From positions 284,932,101 to 284,996,100 of the forward strand of contig JBOZIK010000001.1 in the NCBI GenBank assembly GCA_051453625.1: a stretch of DNA of 64,000 bases. Reading direction: 5' to 3'. The position numbers were made by a program, and so were the translations under genes. Shown in pieces: positions 35,861-47,649 of the stretch (position 1 is its first letter; each line of letters starts with the position of its first letter). Below the pieces are notes generated by a model, which ran no database searches, had not been told where the DNA came from, and saw only the letters and a list, made by a program, of their open reading frames with translations. The DNA comes from Welwitschia mirabilis. Lineage: Eukaryota; Gnetophyta; Gnetopsida; Welwitschiales.

Positions 35861-37269
35861 CTAGTGTAGTGAAGTTTTCATGTAGTAAATTAATTTAAAA
35901 AGAAAAAAACAAAAATGAAAATAGAAAGTAGTAACTTTTTCATAGCATAAATTTGCTTATATCTTGCTTGTTTTTACTTCACATATTTTTAATTCTTACC
36001 TTCTCCTATTTATATGCATTATGAAGGATTGTGACTATTAAATTTAAATACTAATTAAGAAATCTAAACTATTTTAATTAAAATTATTATCTATTATGTA
36101 TGTTTCTAATTACTACATAATGAAATCTTATGCTTCTGTGATAAAATTTAATATGGAATAAACACACACATGCCCACATGCATACTCTCACATAAAATGT
36201 AAAAAAAGACAAAGTATCATATACTTCACTCATAATAATATATCTAATAAATGATAAATTCTACTTAGAAAACCTTACATGATGGGCTTAATTATCTATT
36301 CTCTTTACAATAGCAGCTCATAAAGTCTTAAAAGATTCCCTTAAATACTTGTTTATATATTCTTCAATTAAAATTATGACATTTCTCCTTTAATTCATAA
36401 TTTTGCATTGTAACCATCAATTGAATAATCCAAGATTATAATGCTAAGAATTATTTTCTAGCTCTTAAAAGCATTCTATAGCTCAATGAATATATAAATA
36501 AGAACCGTTTTATCTTTGATGCCTTAGAATATAACTTTGGTTACACTTATGCTAAGGAAGAATATCAATTGCGTTCAAGATACTTAAGTAATACTATACA
36601 TTTCTAAGAAGTATAATAGAAGTTTCATTTAAAAGGGAATATATTAAAATAATATATTTTACATTCATAAAGATGTAAATCTAAAAATACAAAATTAATG
36701 TTTAAAAATAATGAAAATTTGATTTTATTAGAATGTTCATTTAATTTCATAGATAGATTTACAAAAACACACAGTAAATAAAAAAATAAGAGCAAGATTT
36801 TTAAAATGATTTTTATTTAGATATATAATTTTTCTAGCCTAAGTGTAGTATCATGATGTGAGTGATTACTACCTTATCAATTTTCCCTTCAACATGGAAA
36901 TATTCTCTCTTTCAAGGAAACTAGAGTTCTTAGTGAAAAACCTTGAGAATATGGCCTAAAGTAAAACCTCGTTAAAAGGAGTCACTATGTGATAAAACTA
37001 CATCATAGAGAATTAGTTAAATTATTGCTACACATATTGTAGTAATAGGATTTATATATTATACATATCATAAATCTAGGTTAAAATGTACTACGTATCT
37101 TACAGTATTAAGTAAAAATGTGCCACACATTCCATAATACTAGATAAAGAATGTATTACACATTTCAGTACTAAGATCAAGAAAGTCTTTTCTTTGTGAC
37201 TCTAAAAACCAAATAAAGGTCAAGGTTAAAAGAAATAAGTTGCATCAATTCAAAGTTAATCTTATCTTG

Positions 37270-37950
37270 GGCTGAAATATTTAAACTTTTCTCAACCAAG
37301 TGGTCTTATCAAAATATCAGATGTTTGTTTTACCATCAAATAGTATAGTAGTACAATTACTTCTTAATGTATAAGTTTCTTGACTTTATGGATTCAACAC
37401 AAAATTGTTTATCTTATCATGATGTACTAGATCTTTTACTATGCAAATAGTAAATTGATTATCAATGAAAAGCTTAATTGTCTTTGTTTACTTTAAGTTA
37501 ACTACCTCTAGAAGATTTCTAATCATTCAATTTCTCTACAGATTTTGGATGTAGTTGTATATCCCACTTTTATAGAGGATTATGTAATTACTATGAGATG
37601 CTTAGATCAACAAGATAAAAGTAATGTTCTTATGAACATAATATATGATGATATTCAGAAAAAGGTTTCTGAGTCTGTAGCAAAATCTAAGTCAAAATAT
37701 GCCTTTAACATAATTGAGAATTTTTCTTGTATGTAAGATCTAAGTCTTTTATTCTTTAAGTATCTCATAATATCATAGCAATATTTAGATTATTAACCTT
37801 TGATAAAGGAAGATATTTAGGTAAGACACCAACCACATATGAGATATCAAGTTTAGTATTGGTAACATAAATAAGACTTCTAACTGTTATTTTTTATTTA
37901 GTTTCATTTGTTGATCTCAAGTGTGTATCAATACTTATTTTCATATTAAG
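37270..37950 (-). pseudogene. copia RNase H remnant
   Basis: The minus frame reads VRSLIYVTNTKLDISYVVGV ('VGSLIYLT.TRPDISYAVGV'), RIKDLDLTYKKNS ('KGT.DLGL.Y'), YFDLDFATDSETF ('YSD.DFAGD..TRKST') and VGYTTTSKICREI ('STTEAEY......C.E'). Later MIRNLLEVVNLK is followed by TIKLFIDNQFTICI ('I.LFCDNQAAI.IA'). Stops stand in for Trp, Gln and Arg codons. It would degrade RNA in the RNA-DNA hybrid. An open frame on the plus strand (37545-37736) is its mirror image. Confidence 0.8.
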
Positions 37951-37969
37951 TTCTAAAGGTTTAACATCT

Positions 37970-38600
37970 TTAGCATTTTCTAGTTTTAATTGCTAAATTA
38001 AACTTCCAATATACTTCTTTTAAGTTAAAGGTTTCATTATTTTTTTCCTCAATTTCTCTCCTAAGATAGAGTGTAGCCAATTTCAAATTAGAAATTCTAA
38101 ATGTTTTACTTAAAGAAATCTTTATATAATTTACATCTACTTCATCACTACTAGTTATCAACATGTCATCTACACATACTACTATATATGTATATTTATC
38201 TCCATTAGATCTGATGAACAATGTGCCATCAAAATCTTTATAGTCATATATCATGAATCAAATGGTACTAAGTAAGTGGTAAGTTTTGTGTATCATTCTC
38301 TCAGAGCTTGTTTTAGCTCATATAGTGTCTTAATCAGTCTACACACTTTTTATTCCTTATCTCTTTCTTTAAAACCCTTAAGTTGCATTATATATATTTC
38401 TTTTTTTAGATTCCCATCAAGAAAGGTATCTTTTTATCTAACTAGTGCATTTTCCATTCCTGAGGTAAGCGTATAGTAATACATCAAGACTTATATTATT
38501 GAAGGCATTATTAGCTTTATACTTATCATGAAAAATCCACTTATTAGGTAACATAGAACCATGTAATGGAAAATTAACTAAATTGCATTCTATTCTTGTT
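37970..38600 (-). pseudogene. copia reverse transcriptase remnant
   Basis: In order on the minus strand: LPNKWIFHDKYKAN ('..CKWVFK.KYKADG'), then after a frameshift VR.KDTFLDGNLKKEIYIMQ ('VKTAFLNGDLEEEIYM.QP'). Next come KVCRLIKTLYELKQALRE ('KVC.L.KSLYGLKQAPR.W') and, after another frameshift, YTYIVVCVDDMLITSSDEVD ('.....LYVDDMLI....'). The catalytic VDD is still intact here, unlike the LINE copies. The last 94 codons (37970-38254) are open. Confidence 0.85.
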
Positions 38601-39349
38601 TTATGCCTTGCACCTAGTGATCATGTATAATGATATCTCTAAAAGATATTATTTCAACATCAAAAGTTATATGAAGCTTACTATTATTATCAAGGGATGC
38701 ATAATAGATTTGCTTACTTTTAGTATTTCCTTTTTCATCATCATGAACATCTTATAAAGTAGACTCTAAACAAGTATCTTGTATTCATCTTTGAGTATCG
38801 TTAACATTTTCAATGAAATAATCTAATTATTGACTATTAGAACCATGTTAATATGTACTAATCACATGAAACTGCTTAATTCCTCAAGGTTATATGACGA
38901 ATAAGCCATTTTTACTATAAGGAACTACTGAAATAAAGCTAGTTGATACATATTCTCCCTCAACCATAAGACATTAATCATATAGTATTTTCATGGAATG
39001 ACATAAAGAATGCAATTTGAAAAAACTAAGTCAAGAATTGATTTGTAAAGTTTTAAAAAAGATGACATCATGAGAGATGATGATCTTACAATGCTTAGGG
39101 GTGTACATGAAATATTATTTTTAACTATTTAAATATCTCATAAATATGTTGATGTAACATGTACATCAATATTATCATAATGTTCACTTTACATCCAAAT
39201 ACACAAAGACAGTTTAGAGAAGGCTTGTATCGATGCCATATTTGTAGTAAGAGATACACCATTTTTAGAAGCATGGCTAATACAATTGTTGAAATACATG
39301 GTTATTCTAAAAAGTTCACAAATAGGTTTTTGCAACCATTAAAGTACAT

Positions 39350-39735
39350 CATTAAACATGCTATATTTATGCTGGTCAAATTGAATCATTCAACAATATC
39401 ATTTTACTGACATGTTCTTAGGTATGTTTTTAGATGATGAATACCTTGTAAAGTAAGAAAGTCCTTAAATTTAGTTGATGTGTATTCATCATCATTATCA
39501 GAGTGGAAACCCCTAATCTTACTACTAGTTTCCTTCTACATTATTACTTTGAAGATCTTGAAAATATTCAAAGTAAGATATTTTAATCCAATAAAATACA
39601 CCAAAGTTATCTATGAAACATCATCTATGGATGATATAAAGTAGCAATATCCTTGGAGTGTAGAGATTGACATAGGACCACATAAAGCACTATGAATGTA
39701 TAGCATCTTTCAATCAACATGATATTTGCTAGTAG
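39350..39735 (-). pseudogene. copia integrase core remnant
   Basis: The minus frame reads KMLYIHSALCGPMSISTLQG, then YCYFISSIDDVS, a stop, ITLVYFIGLK, and later KIRGFHSDNDDEYTSTKFKD and FLTLQGIHHLKTY. These match 'L..IHSDLCGPM.T.SL.G..YF.TFIDD.SR.TWVYFL..K' and 'I..LRSDNGGEY.S..F..F....GI.H..T'. Only three or four stops interrupt about 125 codons. The final TCQ.NDIVE corresponds to 'TPQQNGVVER', with CAA changed to TAA. Confidence 0.85.
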
Positions 39736-39739
39736 AAAT

Positions 39740-39890
39740 ACGTTATTATGTTACTTTATCCATTATATATTCTTCACATTAAGGGAAATTATGTGGAATT
39801 AAAAAATAAGCCAATATTTGTTCTCATGCATTACAGTCAAAGAGTGAGAATTATGATGACCCAAGAAATCATGTCACAATAATGAAGGGG
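39740..39890 (-). pseudogene. copia GAG-pre-integrase remnant
   Basis: The minus strand reads DFLGHHNSHSLTVMHENK, compare 'WH.RLGHLN..SL..M'. After one frameshift CEEYIMDKVT follows, compare 'CE.CILGKQ'. The His and Cys ligands of the small zinc fold are partly preserved. Confidence 0.65.
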
Positions 39891-40059
39891 AAATTTTTTC
39901 TTATGAAATAATATAGGAAATTTCACATAAATCAACACATCCTTGAAGACGCATAAGTTTTTATCCATGTAACCTTTTAGAATAAGATTCTAAGTGGCAT
40001 AAAAGATGTCAATGGAATTATTTGTCAATGAAATTAAATAATTTTCTCTAATCAGTGTG

Positions 40060-40250
40060 AAAAGTGAGAGAAGATAACCTCAAAAAGGGGATATATAGAA
40101 CATGTGATATTGTTTCTTGTAACAAAGAAGATAACGTGAAGGTAATTAATCCATGGAATTATATAGGAACTAGAGTTCTATCTACTAAGTGAACTTGACT
40201 AGGCTCTATTATGAAATCATAATAATAGTCATGCATATAAGTCATATGCC
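40060..40250 (-). pseudogene. copia protease remnant
   Basis: The minus frame reads NAIRHMTYMHDYYYDFIIEP, then SQVHLVDRTLVP, and after a stop ETISHVLYIPFFEVIFS. These match 'DSGASRHMT.....F........V...DGT..P..G.G........L..VLY(I/V)P.....LLS'. The catalytic Asp-Ser-Gly lies at the gap edge and reads TNA. Confidence 0.7.
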
Positions 40251-40265
40251 TAATTGCATTAGTAC

Positions 40266-40275
40266 NNNNNNNNNN
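40266..40275. other. 10-N gap at the copia / element C junction
   Basis: The flanks do not overlap, so some bases may be missing here. Confidence 0.98.
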
Positions 40276-41755
40276 ATCTAAGATTTATTACAAGGTATGT
40301 GTTCAAAAGAATTCAAACTTTAATAAAACTAGGTGAAGGCCCCATTTCATTCTTTTCCTAGGGACAATGAAGAGAGTAAAAAAAAAGAAAGAAACCTTAA
40401 GTGGTGAATCTAGGGTAATAAACTAATACTTATAGAAATAACTTAAATGTTTTTATCAGTAAAAGATCTTCAATCAATGATATAACTGAATTCCTTTTTA
40501 AACCTCAATTTACCAAGTTTGTGGTGGCTTGGATCATGCTAACATAATCTCATTCATCACATGAGTGGTGGTCAAATACCATTGTTACTTTCAATACTTC
40601 ATAACTAGCTCATAAGTATGATAAGTAGGATTTGATTCCCAAGAACCATCGAATGATTATAAGTGATGAAACCAAAAATATGAACAAAAGAGACTCATTT
40701 AAAATTATAGTTAATTTGCCATTTTTATGGATCCTAATTAAGCATTCTAAGTTAAAGTAACGCACATCTAAAATTAAGAAAAGGAAATTACCTTTTATTA
40801 AAGTATAAGAACTACATTACATTAAAGAAGAAGACTTGAACTAAAGAAACATAAGGCTAGATTTGAGGCTAGCTTACTCCCAAAGAGGCTTAGAATAACA
40901 TCATGAAGATTTCTTTTCTCCAAATTTTTCACCACTAAAGGATTCAATGAATATAATGAAGGGACTTATCCCTTTTATAGAGGGATTTAGGGTTGGGATA
41001 GTTAGAATCCTTTGGCTTATAGTAATAGGTGAGGTGAGTGGACTCTATCCTATAGCATTAGGTGTAATCTTTGTTCTTTAGTACTAGAGTGGTAAGATTC
41101 TATCTTATAGCATTAGATGGAGATTAAGATTTCTTGTTTTGTAGCGTTAGGTGAAATCTTCATCTTGTAGTATTAGGTGAAATCTTTGTCATTTTAACAT
41201 TTGATAGAAAATCATTATGATTTCTTTAACATATGGCCCTTAGTCCAAATACTTTCAACTAACACAAATACCATTTGTGATAATACCACCTCCATTTACC
41301 ACTACCAGTTACAATTGTCACTTCATAGCAAAGTTACTACTACATGTATATCACATCAATACCATGTATCCACCATGTCGATGCCACATGTCTTTAAGAA
41401 TCTCAACTGACTAGGATGAAATAACTAATAAGGGTCACAACTTCTTGTAACATGTCATTCCATGATAGATCCAAGGTGTTCAATTGGAGTTGATGTATGC
41501 GCATTTACCAATGTTGTAATATAGGTCCTCTGGTATTACTTACATTTTATAATAATTTGTCTTAATCTTTTGGATAATGCTCCATTGAGCTATTAAGTTT
41601 CTGAATTTATCATGTGCAAATGCATAATTTGATAATTTATAATAAAAGTAAGGAAAGACATAATTTTATCATAAAAATATTAATTTCATATCTTTTGTAA
41701 GCTAAATTGGCATACAATACTTGATCTAAATGTAATTTACATGTTAACACATCCC
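40276..41755 (-). repeat. 3' LTR of element C
   Basis: Partner of 45016-45760, including the minisatellite at 40985-41215. The first 320 or so bases expected from the partner are missing at the gap. Confidence 0.65.
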
Positions 41756-42910
41756 CTAACTAGATTATTGCTAGATGCTTAGTAAAAAGTATGATAAAAT
41801 ATGACTTAAATGTAAAAATCCAAAGAAAGATCATTCAAGTATTTAAAGGATGTTATAGCTTTGAAAATTTTGTTCAATTTTTTCAAAAAATAAGGCATCA
41901 AAATTAGTTATTTTAAAAAAAATGCAAATGCCAAATCCCCTAACCAAAATCAAACTTTGTCGTCAAATTCTTTAAGATAGGAAAAATCAAAGTAGAGTTT
42001 GAGAATGAGATAATACATCTTTAAAGGAAAGAAGCTTCATACATGTCATTTATTGAAACTCGAAAATGGGAAAAGTGCAAAGCAATGAAAAGTAAGATTT
42101 AATGCATATGAAATTAAAAAAACAAGTCAAAAGATGTAAGAACTAGAAGGAAATTCCATGAGAAATTACTAATTGATGAGCTTCCACAAATCATTGTTGT
42201 AAATGAAAGGGATAGAGAGAAATGAAAAGATAAAAATGAAGATGCTAGCATAACTTATGGGAGAAAGATCTCATTACAACAAAAACTAATGTACCTTTAG
42301 GTATGCTTTCTTATAGATATGAAAGGGTGAATGCATGTGATATGGGACAGTGAAATGAATAAAAATAATATAAAATAATGGAACTAACATTCTACTATGC
42401 ATGTTATGAATAAAAGAGATTATGAAACTAAGGTAGTGGCTTAGAAAAATATTATTTAATTATAGTATCTAAGTTAAGATAATGTAAGGAATTGATAAAG
42501 TAAATTCATGCAAATCAATAATGGTAAAAATATCTTAAGTAACAAATGTTAAAACAAGTAATTCACAATAAGTCTCTAATCTCATCTTAAGTTCTTTTCA
42601 AGTTTTACCCTTATACAATCATAAGTAAGATCCTTTAAGCATTTGATCATATTGAGCATTCAGTGTTGTGATATCTTCTTTCAATAGAGTTAAGAATATT
42701 GTAGATGAAGAAGTTAATGCTTCATTGCCAATGAAATCTATAGCCTTGATGTAGTTGAATGTACCATAAATGAATCATTAAAGCTACATTACCAGTGGGC
42801 ATCCATAGCCCTAATGTAGTTAACTAAACCCAACAAAACTGATAAAAAAGATAAAACATGATTTTAGAGAAGATATGTTATTTTCTTTTCAATATTTTGT
42901 TTTTACTTGT

Positions 42911-42935
42911 TATATATATATATATATATATATAT
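42911..42935. repeat. (TA)12 microsatellite
   Basis: A pure TA run inside element C. Element B has no such run at the matching place. Confidence 0.95.
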
Positions 42936-43183
42936 GCATGTAGGAGTGGTTATTAGCTCATATCCTAATTGAGAAATATGGTATCCCTATAAATTCTTTA
43001 AAGAAAGACACGTCATGAAAGTAGAAAAACCATCTTTTCTTTCCTTAATTTCAAATGAAAGACATCAAATGAATGCAAGACTTAATAAAAGAACTCAAAG
43101 ATAAAGATGAATTACTCTTAACAAGTAAGGATCTATTTAATTTCAATCAAAAACATGGAATGATAAAGATCTTTTATTCTCAT

Positions 43184-43650
43184 TTATTTGAAAAGGTCAC
43201 TATCCAGGATTAGTCTCATAAACTTATAATATGATGGAGAAGGTAAGTAATTTGTAAGGCTTATGAAGTAATGCCATTTTGGAAGGCATGGGTGATAAGT
43301 TTTAAGGAAATGATGGCTTATTTTATGGTAGGAATGAAATTTGGGGCTTCTTAAGTGGAATGGCTTAAGAAAATGGTTAAACAAGTGGTAGTGCTTTGAT
43401 GGTCCTATGAGAGAGATGCTAAACATTAATTTTATTATGTAAGGACCTACCCATCCTAAATCTTATTTCAAAGAAAAATCTACTCTAAAGTTATAAAAGG
43501 AATTTAAAATTTTTAAATTGAAGAGCTTTCTAAGGTGATGCACAGGTAAATGCTTAAGATGATGATGAATTGGAAGAGAATCTATGAAAATTTTAATACA
43601 TGAGTTCATAAAAGTCAGAGATAAGATCAATGTAAGTAGTAAAGTTTATG
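43184..43650 (-). pseudogene. element C unrecognised ORF stretch
   Basis: One minus-strand frame is open with only two stops over about 155 codons. It contains HHHLKHLPVHHLRKLFN, DLGWVGPYIIKLMFSISL and, in its final open part (43184-43426), HYHLFNHFLKPFHLRSPKFH. It is rich in His, Leu, Ser and Phe. I do not recognise a domain. It lies 3' of the LKP motif, where RT would be expected, but none of the RT motifs are there. Confidence 0.3.
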
Positions 43651-43706
43651 AATTCAAAGTTAGAAATGGTCCTTGATTTAGCTTATTTATGCTTTCTCAA
43701 GATTTC

Positions 43707-44149
43707 TTACAAGATATTATCTTGAGGGGATGAAAAAATGAATTAGAAACGACTTGACAAGGTAAATGTTCATTGAAAGAATCATGTGTAAGATCTTTAG
43801 AAGGTGGTTTCAACTCTATGAAAGTTTTCTATTCTTCATTAAGGCTTAGGTCTTGTTAAAAAGATAAGGATGAAGATAAAACACTTGGCTCATGAAGTTG
43901 TTGAGAAGAAGGTAAGGCTTCTAAATAGCATAGATCATGTATAAGCTCTTTTCTATTATTCTCCTCCTCATATAGGTTACTAGGAGATTTCTCCTCATGT
44001 GGTTGCATATGTGATACTAATTGTAAATCAAAGAAAGATTCCTTTTTGATATTCTCCTCTTTAATAATGTCACTTATTGACTCATCCTCTAATGTATAAC
44101 TTTCCTCAATGAGTTGACTTTTCTCATATGATTGATCACCCTCTAATAA
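43707..44149 (-). pseudogene. element C acidic ORF with LKP motif
   Basis: The minus frame is open for 97 codons from 44149 to 43859, then readable past two stops to about 43707. It starts LLEGDQSYEKSQLIEESYTL, is strongly acidic (SISDIIKEENIKKESFFD, NLYEEENNRKELIHD) and ends ELKPPSKDLTHDSFNEHLPC. Element B has an equivalent but more decayed stretch at 8690-9080. The ending resembles the pre-RT leader of Athila/Tat-type gypsy polyproteins. There is no Met near the start, which fits an internal polyprotein part. Confidence 0.45.
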
Positions 44150-44349
44150 CTACTGATCTTGTATGTATTTAGTAGTTCATTTCTCATCTTGAAAGAGTGT
44201 GGTTTGGATTCTATTGATTTGACTATCCTCATTCCTTTCAAGATTCATAGGACTAGGTCTAAGGAATGGAGGAAGTTCTTCCTATTTATGATGGTTGAAG
44301 ACTCTAAGGATTTGAGTAGCAGAATTCATAAAGCTTTTAAAGGTATATT

Positions 44350-44640
44350 TTAAGGGACTTGAGGAGGGTTGTGGAGTGTATAAAGGTAAAGGCTCTTAGT
44401 AAAATGATGAAGAATATGACAATAAAGATGAAGGATATTTATGAAAAAATGATAAACAAGGATTAAAGGGTGAAGTGGATTGATAATGTGATGAAGAATA
44501 AGCATTATTTGAAGAGATGGTGAAAAACATAGGATCACAACCTTTCTGTTAAAAGTAAGGGTTTTTAAACTTAAAGTCATATAGGGGTTGATCTATGTAT
44601 GGAGGAGGTTCTAGGTATTGAAGATAATATTTAACGATTC
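44350..44640 (-). pseudogene. element C Ser/Pro/Tyr-rich ORF remnant (gag position)
   Basis: In the frame that matches B, the minus strand reads SSSHYQSTSPFNPCLSFFHK, then YPSSLLSYSSSFY, a stop and PLPLYTPQPSSS. This parallels the SYSHSSSFNPHPSLSFSYS stretch of element B. Low-complexity Ser/Pro/Tyr composition and position just after the leader suggest gag, but no knuckle is seen. Confidence 0.4.
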
Positions 44641-45015
44641 ACCTTATGTCAAAAGAATTTTGAAGTTTGAAATATTAAGGATTATTCTTGAGGAAGAATA
44701 AAGGGAATAGTTCATTTTCATAATAAAATTTCATGATAAAATAGCAAAAATGGAAATGGTAGTATAGATATTAAACAAAAATCATAGAAAAGCCCTTAGA
44801 AAAATAGAAACTCAAAAAAACCAAATAGAAATTAAAAAAAATCTAATATAAGTACACAAATAAATAAAAATGAAATCTACAAAAACATAAAATTTATTTA
44901 AAAAAAAAGAGAGGGAAGAAAGGATATTTTCTATTTTCATTGTCTTGATTTTTATGCCTTTTTGTTATGTCATGACTCTTCTGAGAGAAGCTAGGCAGTA
45001 AACTTGCAAAAACTT

Positions 45016-45760
45016 TATTATTCCTACACCCACAAAATTTGGTATACAAATAATTTTAAGGTGAGGGTTAGAAAGTTTAATGAAAACTAGAAAGATCTAT
45101 ACTAGTTTGAGTTTTACTAGAAAGGACTAGTATCCATCACTAAAAAGTACAAAAAGTAAATAAAATGTGGAAATCCAAAGTAAGAAAACATAGGACTAGT
45201 TTGAATACCACTAGAATGTACCAATATTAACCACTAGAAAAATAAGGTAGGGGGAAAAAACTAAAAACTATAATGTAAGTAAAGAAAAAGAAAAATTATG
45301 CATGTGCACTATAAAGCTACCATGTGCAATGACATCAAAATCTATTTGAAAGAAATCAAACTTCAATAAAACAAGTGTCTTCTTTCCATAAGAATAATGG
45401 AGATAGTTTGTAATAGGTAAAACATACAAACAATATTGGACATGCACTGTAACTAGATTAAAATAAAAAATATAAATCAAAAGAAAGAAAAAGAGAGGAA
45501 AAAAATATTAAGTGATGAAACTAGCAAAATAAGCTAATACTCAAAGAACTAACTTGAATTATTCCATATGTGAAAGATCTTTAATTAATGATGTAACACA
45601 ATTCCTTTTTAAACCTCAATTTACCAATTTTGTGGTGGCTCAAATCGTGGTGACATAAACTCATTCACCACATGAGTGGTAGTGAAATCCCTTTATTACT
45701 TTTAGTCCTTCATAGCCTTTTTATAAGTATGATAAGTAGGATTAAAATAGGTAAAATCTA
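45016..45760 (-). repeat. 5' LTR of element C, truncated
   Basis: It covers the half of the LTR next to the internal region (ending ...TTTTTGCA on the minus strand at about 45016). The distal half, including the minisatellite, is missing. Confidence 0.6.
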
Positions 45761-47300
45761 CATATCAACAACATTTTATCAGTTCTACTTATTTATGTTC
45801 ATATTAATAATATCCTGTAGAAGTTAAAAATCTAGAAAAATTCTATGTTTTTGCATTTCATCCTTGCACAAAGTTCATGCTAATATATTCTATATCGTTT
45901 TCATCTTTTTAAATGTTAATCCATGTTTATAAGTCATGCACTTTAATGTCTTGTGTTCAAATCCTATGATGTGCATGTTTTCTTATGATTTCCATTCATG
46001 TCATCAAGGTGCATCTAGGCTCATACTTCAACATCTTGGGTATGAATCACAAACAAGTCCTAAACCTTTAGTGTTTAGCTTTGAAGTTCCTGCACGCTCA
46101 TATCGGCAACCACAAAAGCCAGTGGGGACACAGTTAGGCTACCAGTGGCTTTTCATCTGGTCAAGCAAACCGACGTCACAAATGAGTGTGGTACAATTTC
46201 TCATGATTTAGTTTCTTTAAATACTATTAAAGTGTCTTTGTTATAATAATATTTCATGAACTTTAGATATCAATTTGTTGAGGGAAAAGAAATTCGTAAT
46301 TGTTAAGCTTGTTTTGCTTTCTATAATAGATCAAGTGGCAAGTTTATTCACATAGCCTTATTAGCAACTATAATGAATATGATGCACGTATATGGAGATG
46401 AACTTAGGATTCATTTATTACTTGCATGGCAAGTGACCAATTTAGTGTACATTGCATTTTTGAATTTATGATAAAGGTTTATTATTTTACGAATAAATTT
46501 AATTGTTGTAGAAATGTTATGTTATCCATTGACTTCTTGGTTGGTCAATTTTAGTTGTTTATCCTATTTTAAGGCCCCTTGTCCTTTTCTTACTATATTA
46601 ATTTATCAATCATTTGTTCATCATTAATGGACAATCTTGGTTGTCTTTACTTGTTCTATTTCATTTAAGGAGATTATGTCAATTATTCTTTTAACTAGTC
46701 AAGATTATATTCATAGCACAAGAGCTTATATACCCAATGCCAAGCAAATATTAAGTGTACATGTGATATGGTTTACCATCTATTAACTTGATCAAAAAAA
46801 TTGAAAAAAGAAAAGTATTCAATACGCTTATTATTACTGAAGAATGTCTGAACTTGAAACTTTTAATGACTATATCTTCTCCTTAGGAGTATGACTGTCA
46901 CCATTACCTAAACAACTGATTTAATTATGCCCATGGCCTCATAGAATGGCAATTAGTGAATCCAATGGTCTGAACCCCTAACTTTTTTAATAGAGAATAA
47001 GTGTTTTACAGACTTCTTATCAAATATCCTAAGAACTAGCTTTTTGTAAAGCATTTACAAATCTACAAAATTCTTAATCAATAAGTTAAATGTGCTTTTC
47101 ACGTAGCTTGGAGGCTGAATTTATTATGGGCATTGGTGTGAACTTAGGTGGAAGATTCAACAAATTCCCAATTGTGGATTTAACTCTTCATTAACAAGTA
47201 ACAATAATTAAGTTCCTTTAAAAGCACCTGCATATCTTTGATTTAACTATGGTTATAACCATGGTCCGCACATAGAAATAGACAAGAAGAATATATAAGT
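45761..47300. other. intergenic stretch with a dispersed repeat at 46005-46155
   Basis: It contains the second copy of the repeat also found at 35720-35860. A tRNA-like B-box phrase (gttcaaatcc, 45956-45965) lies 50 bases upstream, which would fit a SINE, but no A box is evident. The open frame at 45936-46211 overlaps this repeat and is not considered a gene. Confidence 0.4.
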
Positions 47301-47649
47301 AACCTTCCTTGGTTACTGGGCAACTCAGGAAACGCACTAGAGCTTCAAAACAAATTTTGATAATCTCAATTCCAATAATACAAAAGTTTGGGAAAATAAA
47401 ACACATTGCAAAGACAAGAAGAAAACTGCGGAATTACAGTTCCGAAAGACACAAAGCTAGAGTTCAGTTTTCAAGTATTGTTACCACAGGAAAATGTAAA
47501 AACCAATCAGTTTATCCGAACGTTCGTTTTCCAGCTCAGCCCTTACAGAGAGACAGAGATCCTTCAACTTTAATGAGACAAAATAGTGTCGGCAAAGCTT
47601 TCATACGCCTCCGATGTTTCCTCAGATCTCCTTTTTACGCCATTTTTAC

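Larger units (their letters stand above)
36879..40265 (-). mobile_element. Ty1/copia element, 5'-truncated
   Basis: Read on the minus strand, the domains follow the copia order: protease (40060-40250), GAG-pre-integrase (39740-39890), integrase (39350-39735), RT (37970-38600), then RNase H (37270-37950). Integrase before RT defines copia. A polypurine-like tract (GAAGGGAAAAT, 36880-36891) is followed by TGATAAGG, a likely 3' LTR start at 36879. The LTR extends leftward for an unknown distance. Gag and the 5' LTR are missing, because the sequence meets a 10-N gap and then element C. Confidence 0.85.
40276..45760 (-). mobile_element. element C, same LTR family as element B
   Basis: The left LTR (40276-41755) and right LTR (about 45016-45760) match each other, for example in the 'ctttttaaacctcaatttacca' region at 40495 and 45605 and the 'cacatgagtggt' region at 40558 and 45677. 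Both resemble the LTRs of B. On the minus strand the left LTR starts TGTTAACATGTAA after a polypurine tract (TAGTTAGGGGATG, about 41756-41768), so the element is minus-oriented. Its 5' LTR is cut at about 45760. The internal region shares the 42715-42840 block and Ser/Pro-rich and acidic minus-strand ORFs with B. No intact pol is present. Confidence 0.65.

Noticed and set aside
37545-37736. A 63-codon plus-strand open frame that looks protein-like (VYPTFIEDYVITMRCLDQQD)
   Set aside because: The minus strand of the same bases reads as the copia RNase H core in the right position between flanking RNase H motifs, so the plus frame is its mirror.
45936-46211. A 91-codon plus frame in a slightly GC-richer stretch
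   Set aside because: It overlaps the dispersed repeat shared with 35720-35860, where the frame is not kept.
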